DNA from: Bacillota bacterium
GTDB taxonomy: Bacteria > Bacillota > SHA-98 > UBA4971
NCBI GenBank assembly: GCA_030024085.1
Contig: JASEJE010000030.1
Location: 1 to 38,280 of the forward strand
Length of the DNA stretch: 38,280 bases
Direction: 5' to 3'
Part shown: positions 17,703 to 26,760 of the stretch, in pieces
Position numbering within the stretch: position 1 is the first letter of the stretch
Layout: the number at the start of each line of letters is the position of its first letter
The notes under the pieces: model-generated
Databases searched by the model: none
Told to the model about the DNA's origin: nothing
The model's input: only the letters and a program-made list of their open reading frames with translations
Translations under genes and position numbers: made by a program

Positions 17703-17777
17703 GGCCAGTCTGGACAGCCCGGAAAGGTAATCGACCCGAGCAAGGTTGATTCGCCAGAGGCGAAAGGAGAGAAGGAG

Positions 17778-20700
17778 ATGGTACGAATCAAGCCCAAGTG
17801 GTTACTAGGAGCGATGGTAGCCCTGGTGGCGCTGGTTGCACTGCCGGCCGTCGCGCTGGCTGAGGCGCCGACCGGCGTGAACATCGTCTCGCCCACCAAC
17901 ACGTCGAAAGCCGCCGTGGCGGCGGGCAACAACGTGTACGTTACGTTCAATTATACGTCGGTGCCCATGGAAGCCAACACGACGAGCGCGACGATCCAGG
18001 TGGTCGACCCGGCGACCTCGACAGTGGTGGGCGAGCGCACATACGCGTACCCGGCCATACAGGACACAGGTCCTGGTGGCGCGCAGTTTACAGGCAACGT
18101 GACCATCGACTCAGGTGCCGCCGAAGGTAAATACGACGTCGTGGTCACGGTGACAAACCACGACGGGTCGGCCAGTGACACCGAGACGGAAGCGGTGATC
18201 GTGGACAACTCCCGCCCGGATGACGTGGCCAGCGTGACGGCGCCACCGTACACCAACGACACGACCCCGACGTTTACGTGGGTTGCTCCCGACGACAATG
18301 GGACTCCGCCCTCAGGCATAGCGGGCTACAGGGTGGAGATTTGGGATCCCGCTGGCCCCACTCGCGTGCGCGGGCCGTATACCGGAGTGACAGACGAAGA
18401 CCCGGTGTTGGGGGACGTTCAGTGGACGTTGCCCGACGCGGACGCCCTGCCGCCAGGCAGCTACGAGGTCCGGGTGTGGGCTGTGGACAGGGCAGCAAAC
18501 GAGAGTGCCAATCCGGGCACTGACTCGTTCGTGATCGACACCACCGCGCCGGTCCTCGACCAGCAGGGCCCGACGGGGTACACCAACGACGATACCCCGA
18601 CGCTCACTGTGAGGTTTAGAGATCTGGGTGCAGGTGCAAGCGGTTACGACGCGACGAATTCGCCGCTGTCGTTCACGCTGGATGGCGGATCTGTGTTGCC
18701 ACCCACGCACGAACCTTTAGATGGCGCGCTTGTGGATAGCATTACCAAGGATGTGGCTTCGGCGATCAGCCAGGGCGATCACACCGCGTACATAAAGGTA
18801 CAGGATCGTGCTGGGAATACAGCCGAGCTTACGTGGAATTTCTTCGTTGACAGCGTTGCGCCAAGTGAACCGGCTTCTGTCACGGCTCCGGAGTACACGG
18901 CCGATTCGACTCCGGATTTCTACTGGCCTGTGGCCGAGGACAACGGACCGTCTGACGAACAGTCTGGTGTCGGCAGTTACACCGTGGAGATTTGGAGTAC
19001 CGGGGTCGGTCCGGTGCGCGTGAGAGGACCATACACGGGCGTGACGGATGGCAATCCGGCGACGCCTGAAGTAGACTGGACTCTGCCCGACGCGTTGAGC
19101 GTTGACGGCGAGTACGAGATCCGGGTGTACTCTGTTGACAACGCTGGGAACACTAGCGCCTTGTATGCGAGCGACACCTTCAAACTCGACACAACTTCCC
19201 CTACCCTTGACTGGGAACAGCCGGCGAGTGGAAGCTGGACGAGCGATACCACTCCGACGCTCTGGGTCAGGTTTAGGGACACGGGAGCTGGTGCGAGCGG
19301 TTACGACCAAGCCGCATCGCCGACCGCGTTCACTCTCGACGGAAGCCCCTTGGGCGACCCCGATTCGGAGCCGGGGGACGGAAGCGTTGGTCCGGCGTAC
19401 ATAACCAAGGGTGTCACGACGGCGCTAGGGGACGGGGCACATACGGTCAGCATAACAGTCGAGGACCGTGTGGGCAACTCGACAACGCACGGGTGGACGT
19501 TCAACGTAGACAACACTCCTCCAAGCGATCCCACAAACGTGACGTTGCCGGATGCTACTCCGGACCCGACGCCTCCACCCGCTTACTGGACAAACGACTC
19601 GACGCCCAAGTTCCAGTGGGACGAGGCGACTGACACGGGTGGCTCTGGTGTAGCGAGCTATGACGTGGAGATATGGGTGAGCGGTGGCGCGTCCGCCGAG
19701 AAAACATACAGCGGCGTGACCGACCAGGACGTCGCTCCCGGCGTGCAGTGGACGATTCCTGACGCGCTCACAGAAGAGATCTATGAGGTGCGCGTCTACT
19801 CCGTAGACGTAGCGGGCAACAGGAGTACCGGCTACGGCAGCACGACTTTCGGGGTGGACATCACCATCAACCCGTTGATGCTCGACCAGCAGTTGCCCAC
19901 GGGGTTCATCAACGACGCGACGCCGTTGTTGTCGGTGAGGTTCAGAGACCTTGGGTACCCTGCGAGCGGCTACGACGCGGCGGACTCGCCGACGTCGTTC
20001 ACCCTCGACGGAAGCCCCTTGGGCGACCCGGATACTGAGCCGGACGCCGGGGATACGCTGGGGTACATCACCAAGCAGATCACGTCGGATCTTGGCCAGG
20101 GGTCACACAGCGTCTACATTGCTGTTGAGGACCTCGCAGGGAACAGTGCGGATTTGACGTGGGGCTTCTTTGTGGACACGATCCCGCCGGATACCCCAAC
20201 TGGTGTGACGGCCCCCGATCAAACGAATGATCCTACACCGGCGTTCTCGTGGGACTTCGGGACAGATCCGGGTGAAGGTGCTGTACCGCCGACCGGCTCA
20301 GGTGTCGGGAGCTACAACGTCGAGATATGGAGCGGCGGAGCGCGGGTCCTCGGGCCTTACACTGGGGTCACTGACGAAGACCCCGGCGACCCCGGCGACG
20401 TTGACTGGACGCTGCCAGATCCGCTCCCGACAGACGGCGCCTACGAGATCCGGGTGTGGTCGGTGGACAAGGCGACCAACGTGAGCGTGGATTATGGGTC
20501 CGACACGTTCAACTTTGACACGACCGACCCGGTGCTCGACAACGAGTCGCCGACGGGCTACATCAACAACGCGAGCCCGACCCTGTCTGTGAGGTTCACG
20601 GATAGCGGCGCAGGCGCAAGCGGGTATGACGAGACTTGGTCGCCCAACGTGTTTGAACTGAACGACACTAACATCACACCGCCCGGCAGCGAGCCTGGCA

Positions 20701-23700
20701 ACGGTGCGCTCACCGGCAACATTACCAAGAATGTCGGCCCGCTCGCGGAAGCTCAGCACAAGGTTGAGATAACGGTGCGTGACCTTGCGCAGAATGTCGC
20801 GAGCCTGACTTGGTACTTCACAGTAGACCTGACGGCGCCCAATCCTCCAGGGTCCGTGACGGCGCCAGAGTTCACCAACGATACGACGCCGACTTTCACC
20901 TGGACGGCAGGGTCCGACACAGGCTCGGGCATCGCGAGCTACATCGTCGAGGTCTGGACGACTGGCGGCGGCGCTGCGAAGATCCGCGGGCCATATACTG
21001 GCATCACAGGCCTCACGTTCACGATACCGAATCCGGATGCCATATCGCCTGACGGCGACTATGAAGTCCGTGTGTGGTCTGTTGACAAAGCCGGTAACAT
21101 CAGCGGCACATATGCTGCGGACGGCTTCCAGCTGGACACCGGCAAGCCGACTCTCATGAACGGCGCGCCGACCGGGCTATTGAACAGCCTGCAGGTGACG
21201 TTCACGGCGGACTATGCTGACGACAGGTCCGGGTTTGCCATAGTTCCTCCGCTCAATCCGTGGATGAGATACCAGGATGCGGACGACGGGGCGACGTGGA
21301 CGAACGTGGGCGCCATAACTGGGCCGTCCGTCGGTGCTCTCACCGGGCAAATCAAGGGCGAGAGCTGGCCCGGAACTCCCATTACGCTGCCCAACGACGG
21401 CACGTGGACGGTGCGGCTCACCGCGTTCGACCGCGCAGGCAACAACACGGATAACCCGGATCCGTACTCCTGGACGTTCACTGTAGACACCACTGCGCCG
21501 ACCTTCAGCAATCCCTATCCGGCTGAGGAAACCACCACGTGGGACAAGTGGACGGAGATCCACGTGAAGATCACCGATCCTCTCGCCAGCGACGGGACGG
21601 AAGGTAGCGGGGTAGATGGAGACTCACTGGAGTGCTACATCGACGGGCCTGGCATGATCCCGTGGGAACTGCAGCTTGAGTCCTGGGATCCGGAAACTGG
21701 AGAGGCTGTATTTACACAGCCTATCGGGCTCGATCTCGCTGACGGGACCTATACGGCCCATGTCAGTGCTGCCGATGTGGCTGGAAACTCCGGCTCCTAC
21801 GAGTGGGTGTTCGAGGTCCGGCAGGCGTACGCGCCAGGCATGAACGCCGAGCCTGAGTTCACTCAGGGCACTCAGAATACGGTAAGCTGGACTGATGTGG
21901 ACAACGAAGAGTATTACAATGTTGAGGTATCGGAGGATCCGTCCTTCGCGACGGTTTCTCATGGGGCACTATGCCCGGCTGAGACCACCTCAGTGACGTT
22001 CGACCTCCAAGACGGGCACACCTACTACTACCGAGTGCAGGCTATTGCATACGGTGACAGGGTGAGCCTGTGGTCCAACACCGTCTCCTCGACGCAGGAC
22101 GCAAGTGCGCCGACTGCTCCGGGAACTCCGAGCACGGCGAGCCCGACCAATGATACGACCCCGACCTGGACGTGGGCAGCAGCGACTGATGCTACGAGCG
22201 GTGTCGTTGACTACAACGTCCAGCTATGGAACACCAGTGGTGGGCCGTTGAGCTTCGATGGCTGGATCGGCAACACCACAACCTGGACGGTTCCTGATGG
22301 GGCTATCACAGCTGATGGCCAGTACGGGCTCATAGTCAAGGCCAAGGACGCCCTCGGCCAGGAGAGCGCGTGGTCAGTGGCGGGCTTCGTGACCATCGAC
22401 ACCACCGGCCCGACGGTGACTGCCGGCCCGGATCCGACTTCACCGACCAATAACCCACGGCCGACGTGGGCCTGGACCGGCGATGATGGAAGCGGCCCGG
22501 GAGTCACAGGAGTCAAGGGCTACTGGGTGACTCTCGATGGCGAAGCGTCCATCTGGACGACCGGTACTTCCTTCACGCCAGGTGCAGACCTTCCTGACGG
22601 CGACCATGTGCTGAAGGTGAAAGGCGTTGACAATGTCGGGAACGAGGGCATCGAAGTCACCCTCGCGACCGTGACTGTTGACACCACGCCGCCTGCGGTG
22701 CCCGGTATGCCGCACACAGAGACCCCGACGAACGACACGACGCCGACCTGGACATGGGCTGGCGTTGAGGGAGCGGCGAGCTACAACGTGTATCTGGACG
22801 ATGAGCTCGTTGACAACGTGACAGCGCCAAGCTACACAGTCCCTGAGGATGAGGCGCTTGGCGAGGGCCAGCACCACCTGCAGGTGAGCTCGCTCGACGA
22901 CCTGGACAACGAGAGTGCCCTGTCGGAGGCCGGGTATGTGGTGATCGACACGACTCCGCCAGCGGCTCCTGCGATGCTCCCGCTGCCGGAGTTCACTAAC
23001 GCTGATGAGGTCATCTTCATTTGGTCGCAGGTGACCGACGCGGTGAAGTATGACTTCTTCTATAGCGTTGACGGTGGCAGCAACTGGAACTCGGTGCCTG
23101 ATCTGACGGTGCAGACCTACACGCTGGACATCAGCGATGCGTCTGACGGTGACGTGATCATGGGCAAGGTGGTTGCCTATGATGCTGCCGGCAATGACAG
23201 CGACGAGTCCAACGAGGTCCAGACGATCGTGGACAGGACCGGTCCCGAGCTTGATGCTGTCTCGCCGGATGAGCCGGTAGTGACTCCGGACCCGAGGCCC
23301 ACGTGGGAGTGGAGCGGTTCGGATGAGGTATCCGGCGTGAGGGGCTATATGGTGACCCTAGATGGCGAGGCGGCGGGATGGACGACCGAGAACTCGTTCA
23401 CGCCGAGCGGAAACTTGGCCGATGGTGAGCACGTGCTACTCGTAGTGGGCGTTGACAACGCAGGGAACGAGACGCCGCTCGAATTCCCGACCGTGACCAT
23501 CGACGCTACGGCTCCTGACGCGCCCGTGATGGCGGCTGAGCCTGAGTTCACTCAGGGTCTCGCCAACACGGTGTCATGGGGCGATGTCTCAGGCGAGGCA
23601 CGCTACCATGTGCAGTGCTCGAGCGACTCGACATTCAGCACGGTGGACTCCGAAGACGACACCGTGACCGGAACGTCCAAGGAGTTCGCGGGCCTGCAGG

Positions 23701-25664
23701 ACGGCGTGACCTACTACTACAGAGTCCGCGCCATCGACGAACTCAACAACGTGAGCTTCTGGTCCAACATAGTCAACTCGACGCAGGACGCAAGCCCGCC
23801 GTTCCCGATCGGCTCCATGCCGACCATCACGCCGCTCGTCACCAACGGCGACGTGCTGACATTCCAGTGGCAGACGGCGATCGACGAAGTGTCGGGTATC
23901 GGGGCATACAGGCTCGAACTCTCGTACCTGGCTCCGGATGGCACGGAGGACACGGGCGACGAGGTGCTGCCCGGCGAAGTCACCACTTACACCGCGAGTG
24001 ACGCGCCTGAGGGACGCTGGATGGTCCGCGCCCGCGCCATCGACAAGGTCGGTAACGAGGGTGACGACGAATACTGGTCGCCGTGGTCGCTGCCGGCGAT
24101 CGTGGACCGGACTGCTCCGGCGGTGCCGACCATGGAGACTGAGCCCCAGTACACGCCTGGCACGTCCAACACGGTGTCCTGGGGTGCTGTGGCTGACAGC
24201 GGAGTGGCAGACGCGGTATCCGGACTTGCCAGGTACGACGTGCAAATGAGCACGAGCGCCGAGTTCCCGGCCGGTTCGCCGATCCAGAGCGTTGAGGCGG
24301 GCGTGACCTCCGCGACGTTCACAGGCCTTGCTCCTGGCCAGACCTACTACTACAGGGTCAGGGCCAAGGATGCGGCCGGCAACGTGAGCGAGTGGTCCGA
24401 ACCGACCTCCTCTACGCAGGACCCGAACCCGCTCGCGGCGCCGGTGATGGCAGCCGAGCCCGAGGAGTTCACGCAGGGCACGTCCAACACGGTGTCGTGG
24501 GGCGCGGTGTCCGGTGCTGACAGGTACCACGTGCAGTGCTCGACTGACTCGACGTTCGCGACGATCACCGCCGAGGACGAGAACGTAACAGGCACGTCCA
24601 AGACATTCGAGTCACTGAGCGACGGTGTAACCTACCACTACAGGGTCTGCGCCATCGATACGGATGCGTCGGAGCCGATCGCCAGCGAATGGTCTAACAT
24701 CGTCCACTCGACGCAAGATGCGAGCGGGCCGAGCGCGCCTGGCACGCCTAGCACACCGAGCCCGACGACCAGCAAGCGGCCGACGTGGACGTGGGCTGCT
24801 GCTACCGATGCAGGCATCGGCGTAGCCGATTACTGGGTCGAACTCAGCGTCGGCGAGGCTGTCCCCACAATAGTGCCTCGCAACGGTGGAGGTTCCGTGG
24901 TCTACGAAGGCTGGGTCGGGAACGTCACGAGCTGGACGTGTGGCGCCGATCTCGACGACGGGACATACGAACTGCGCGTGAAGGCCAAGGACGCCTTCGA
25001 CCAGGAGGGCGCTTGGTCCGATCCCGGTTACGTGACCATCGATACCACCGCGCCCGGCGTTCCGACGGACCTGGCTGTTACGAGTCCGACCGCCGATAAT
25101 ACGCCGACCTGGACATGGACGGCTTCGACGGGTGATGTCGCAAGCTACGAAGTGTCCCTGGACGGCGCGGCGGCTGTCGACATCGCCAACGTGACCAGCT
25201 TCACACCGTCTGCGCTCGCTGACGGGCGGCACAACCTCAAGGTCAGGGCGCTCGACGCCTTGCGTAACGCAAGCGCCTGGGCTGGCCCGGCGGAGGTCCT
25301 GGTGGACACGGTAGCGCCGGTCATCACGCTCATCAATCCGGAGAACGGCGCAAGGCTCAACATCACGACGGCGTCCACGATCCTCGCCGACCTGTTCGAC
25401 AGTGGCTCGGGTGTGGACCAGGCCAGGGTGTGGCTAAAGATCGACGGGGGCGAATGGGTCGCACCCACCGCGATAGTGGGCGGCACGCTCTACTACGTGG
25501 TGAACCTCCCATTCGAGGCCACCGACGACAAGTGGCACTCGATCGAGATCAAGGCCAAGGACGTCGTCGGCAACGAGACGAGAGTCCACGCCTGCTTCAA
25601 GGTGGAGCTGTACCGCGAGGGCTTCGGCTTCGGCAGGCTGAGATTCCCCGAGGAGTCTGACTAA
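17778..25664 (+). CDS. Giant exported Ig/Fn3-like repeat surface protein (2628 residues)
   Basis: A signal peptide spans about residues 1-28 (basic start, Leu/Val/Ala core, cleavage near ALA-EA). The first half, to about residue 1350, is built from five alternating A-B pairs with a period near 650 bp. Module A carries VTAP..TNDTTPTFTW, then RGPYTGVTD and YEVRVWSVD. Module B carries GYTNDDTPTLTVRFRD, GASGYD and FTLDG. The second half is Fn3/Ig-like, with PEFTQGTSNTVSWG and YYYRVRAID motifs alternating with TNDTTPTWTWA modules. The last Ig-like domain (PVITLINPENGA) is followed by a short REGFGFGRLRF tail. There is no LPXTG motif, SLH domain or C-terminal membrane segment, so anchoring is unclear. 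AAAGGAG precedes the ATG by 8 bases. Likely role: an adhesin or surface scaffold under sigma-54 control. Confidence 0.85.
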   Translation: MVRIKPKWLLGAMVALVALVALPAVALAEAPTGVNIVSPTNTSKAAVAAGNNVYVTFNYTSVPMEANTTSATIQVVDPATSTVVGERTYAYPAIQDTGPGGAQFTGNVTIDSGAAEGKYDVVVTVTNHDGSASDTETEAVIVDNSRPDDVASVTAPPYTNDTTPTFTWVAPDDNGTPPSGIAGYRVEIWDPAGPTRVRGPYTGVTDEDPVLGDVQWTLPDADALPPGSYEVRVWAVDRAANESANPGTDSFVIDTTAPVLDQQGPTGYTNDDTPTLTVRFRDLGAGASGYDATNSPLSFTLDGGSVLPPTHEPLDGALVDSITKDVASAISQGDHTAYIKVQDRAGNTAELTWNFFVDSVAPSEPASVTAPEYTADSTPDFYWPVAEDNGPSDEQSGVGSYTVEIWSTGVGPVRVRGPYTGVTDGNPATPEVDWTLPDALSVDGEYEIRVYSVDNAGNTSALYASDTFKLDTTSPTLDWEQPASGSWTSDTTPTLWVRFRDTGAGASGYDQAASPTAFTLDGSPLGDPDSEPGDGSVGPAYITKGVTTALGDGAHTVSITVEDRVGNSTTHGWTFNVDNTPPSDPTNVTLPDATPDPTPPPAYWTNDSTPKFQWDEATDTGGSGVASYDVEIWVSGGASAEKTYSGVTDQDVAPGVQWTIPDALTEEIYEVRVYSVDVAGNRSTGYGSTTFGVDITINPLMLDQQLPTGFINDATPLLSVRFRDLGYPASGYDAADSPTSFTLDGSPLGDPDTEPDAGDTLGYITKQITSDLGQGSHSVYIAVEDLAGNSADLTWGFFVDTIPPDTPTGVTAPDQTNDPTPAFSWDFGTDPGEGAVPPTGSGVGSYNVEIWSGGARVLGPYTGVTDEDPGDPGDVDWTLPDPLPTDGAYEIRVWSVDKATNVSVDYGSDTFNFDTTDPVLDNESPTGYINNASPTLSVRFTDSGAGASGYDETWSPNVFELNDTNITPPGSEPGNGALTGNITKNVGPLAEAQHKVEITVRDLAQNVASLTWYFTVDLTAPNPPGSVTAPEFTNDTTPTFTWTAGSDTGSGIASYIVEVWTTGGGAAKIRGPYTGITGLTFTIPNPDAISPDGDYEVRVWSVDKAGNISGTYAADGFQLDTGKPTLMNGAPTGLLNSLQVTFTADYADDRSGFAIVPPLNPWMRYQDADDGATWTNVGAITGPSVGALTGQIKGESWPGTPITLPNDGTWTVRLTAFDRAGNNTDNPDPYSWTFTVDTTAPTFSNPYPAEETTTWDKWTEIHVKITDPLASDGTEGSGVDGDSLECYIDGPGMIPWELQLESWDPETGEAVFTQPIGLDLADGTYTAHVSAADVAGNSGSYEWVFEVRQAYAPGMNAEPEFTQGTQNTVSWTDVDNEEYYNVEVSEDPSFATVSHGALCPAETTSVTFDLQDGHTYYYRVQAIAYGDRVSLWSNTVSSTQDASAPTAPGTPSTASPTNDTTPTWTWAAATDATSGVVDYNVQLWNTSGGPLSFDGWIGNTTTWTVPDGAITADGQYGLIVKAKDALGQESAWSVAGFVTIDTTGPTVTAGPDPTSPTNNPRPTWAWTGDDGSGPGVTGVKGYWVTLDGEASIWTTGTSFTPGADLPDGDHVLKVKGVDNVGNEGIEVTLATVTVDTTPPAVPGMPHTETPTNDTTPTWTWAGVEGAASYNVYLDDELVDNVTAPSYTVPEDEALGEGQHHLQVSSLDDLDNESALSEAGYVVIDTTPPAAPAMLPLPEFTNADEVIFIWSQVTDAVKYDFFYSVDGGSNWNSVPDLTVQTYTLDISDASDGDVIMGKVVAYDAAGNDSDESNEVQTIVDRTGPELDAVSPDEPVVTPDPRPTWEWSGSDEVSGVRGYMVTLDGEAAGWTTENSFTPSGNLADGEHVLLVVGVDNAGNETPLEFPTVTIDATAPDAPVMAAEPEFTQGLANTVSWGDVSGEARYHVQCSSDSTFSTVDSEDDTVTGTSKEFAGLQDGVTYYYRVRAIDELNNVSFWSNIVNSTQDASPPFPIGSMPTITPLVTNGDVLTFQWQTAIDEVSGIGAYRLELSYLAPDGTEDTGDEVLPGEVTTYTASDAPEGRWMVRARAIDKVGNEGDDEYWSPWSLPAIVDRTAPAVPTMETEPQYTPGTSNTVSWGAVADSGVADAVSGLARYDVQMSTSAEFPAGSPIQSVEAGVTSATFTGLAPGQTYYYRVRAKDAAGNVSEWSEPTSSTQDPNPLAAPVMAAEPEEFTQGTSNTVSWGAVSGADRYHVQCSTDSTFATITAEDENVTGTSKTFESLSDGVTYHYRVCAIDTDASEPIASEWSNIVHSTQDASGPSAPGTPSTPSPTTSKRPTWTWAAATDAGIGVADYWVELSVGEAVPTIVPRNGGGSVVYEGWVGNVTSWTCGADLDDGTYELRVKAKDAFDQEGAWSDPGYVTIDTTAPGVPTDLAVTSPTADNTPTWTWTASTGDVASYEVSLDGAAAVDIANVTSFTPSALADGRHNLKVRALDALRNASAWAGPAEVLVDTVAPVITLINPENGARLNITTASTILADLFDSGSGVDQARVWLKIDGGEWVAPTAIVGGTLYYVVNLPFEATDDKWHSIEIKAKDVVGNETRVHACFKVELYREGFGFGRLRFPEESD

Positions 25665-25740
25665 AGGCCTCCAAAGTCCGGTAGCTTGAACCTCTCGCAG
25701 CCCAGGATGAGCCTGCTGCGGGAGGGGAGGGGCAAGTAAA

Positions 25741-25779
25741 CGGCGGGGCCGGGCATCGGCATCCGGCCTGGCCCCGCCG
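25741..25779 (+). terminator. Strong GC hairpin after the giant gene
   Basis: CGGCGGGGCC (25741-25750) pairs perfectly with GGCCCCGCCG (25770-25779). There is no U-run, so it may only attenuate transcription or stabilise the mRNA 3' end between the giant gene and the lipoprotein gene. Confidence 0.5.
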
Positions 25780-25846
25780 CCCGCCCCGCTCCCGGGCATG
25801 GTAGGGTGGAAGATGAGCGACCCTGAGTCAAGGAGGGTATGGATAC

Positions 25847-26476
25847 ATGATAAGACGAGTCTTGCTGTTGGCAATCACAGCATTAGCCCTCGTCACGGTC
25901 TCCGGCTGTATCGGTGGCGGCGGGCAGGCGCCCCCGCCCATCGATCAGGGGGCCATCAAGGCGGCCATCGGCGCGGTCATCGATGGTTTCGAAGACGCGG
26001 TGGAGGCCTATGACGTCGACGGGATGCTGGCGTGCCTGTCGGGCGCGGGCTTCAAACTGACGCTCCAGGAGGGCGGGCAGTCGTATACGAAGGACTTCGC
26101 CAGGCTCGAAAGCGAGCTTGCGGCCGATGAGCCCTATCAGCTGCAGTGGCGGAAGCCTGCCGACCAGGGGGGCTACGGCTACGCACTGGATCTCGTGCTC
26201 GGCACTCAGACGTTCTCGAACATCACGGCGACTGGAGCCATCGTGACCCAGACGCACGAGGTCTATGAGAGCTCGACCAGGCTCGACATTAACCGGCTGA
26301 AGACGGACAACGGCACCATCACGTGGCACTTCGCGAAAATCAGCGGAGAGTGGAAAGCCACAGCCATGACCATCACGTTCGAGCCGGTCCAGATGGCAGG
26401 CGCCGTCGCACGGGTGCAGGCCGCCGAGTCCAGAGGCTTTGGCTTCGGGACTGGGGCTCCGAATCTGAGGCACTGA
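25847..26476 (+). CDS. Lipoprotein with an NTF2-like appearance
   Basis: A 209-residue protein with a lipoprotein signal: MIRR, a hydrophobic core, then VSGC as lipobox with Cys near residue 21. A short Gly/Pro linker leads to a domain that begins with a long helix (AIGAVIDGFEDAVEAYDVDG). It ends in strands such as TITWHFAKISGEWKATAMTI, the usual order in NTF2-like/SnoaL folds. The C-terminus has RGFGFGTG, echoing the GFGFG tail of the giant protein upstream. ATG 25847 has AGGAGGGT at 25831. It sits between the surface protein and the barrel-like protein, so a role in envelope assembly or anchoring is plausible but not shown. Confidence 0.7.
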   Translation: MIRRVLLLAITALALVTVSGCIGGGGQAPPPIDQGAIKAAIGAVIDGFEDAVEAYDVDGMLACLSGAGFKLTLQEGGQSYTKDFARLESELAADEPYQLQWRKPADQGGYGYALDLVLGTQTFSNITATGAIVTQTHEVYESSTRLDINRLKTDNGTITWHFAKISGEWKATAMTITFEPVQMAGAVARVQAAESRGFGFGTGAPNLRH

Positions 26477-26527
26477 GCTGACTCGCACCGACCGCACGCC
26501 GTGGAGTGGCGAAACGACCCGGGCGGA

Positions 26528-26555
26528 GGAGGGCAGGCCTTCAGGCCTGCCCTCT
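26528..26555 (+). terminator. Perfect hairpin after the lipoprotein gene
   Basis: GAGGGCAGGCC and GGCCTGCCCTC form an 11-bp perfect stem with a TTCA loop. It lies about 50 bp after the lipoprotein stop and is probably a terminator lacking a long T-run. The remaining 200 bases to the next gene hold another small hairpin (ACCGGCA/TGCCGGT) and no gene. Confidence 0.6.
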
Positions 26556-26760
26556 AGCTAGGTCGGAAGGCAACGCGCTGCTGGTGGTGTCTAGCCCCTG
26601 CCGACCGGCACTTCAGGTCGGTCGATTTGACGGCACTCCAGTGTGTTGTCAGCGTGCTAGTCGGGCGGCAGTCTGCGGAGGGGGATTTCCCGACGACGAC
26701 CGGCAGCCTGCCGGTGACGTCAGCTACAACCGCCATGAAACTGGATCGGAGGCGTTCCCA

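Noticed and set aside
26506-26760. N-terminal extension of the barrel-like protein
   Set aside because: It crosses a strong hairpin, and the signal peptide starts at ATG 26761 behind GGAGG.
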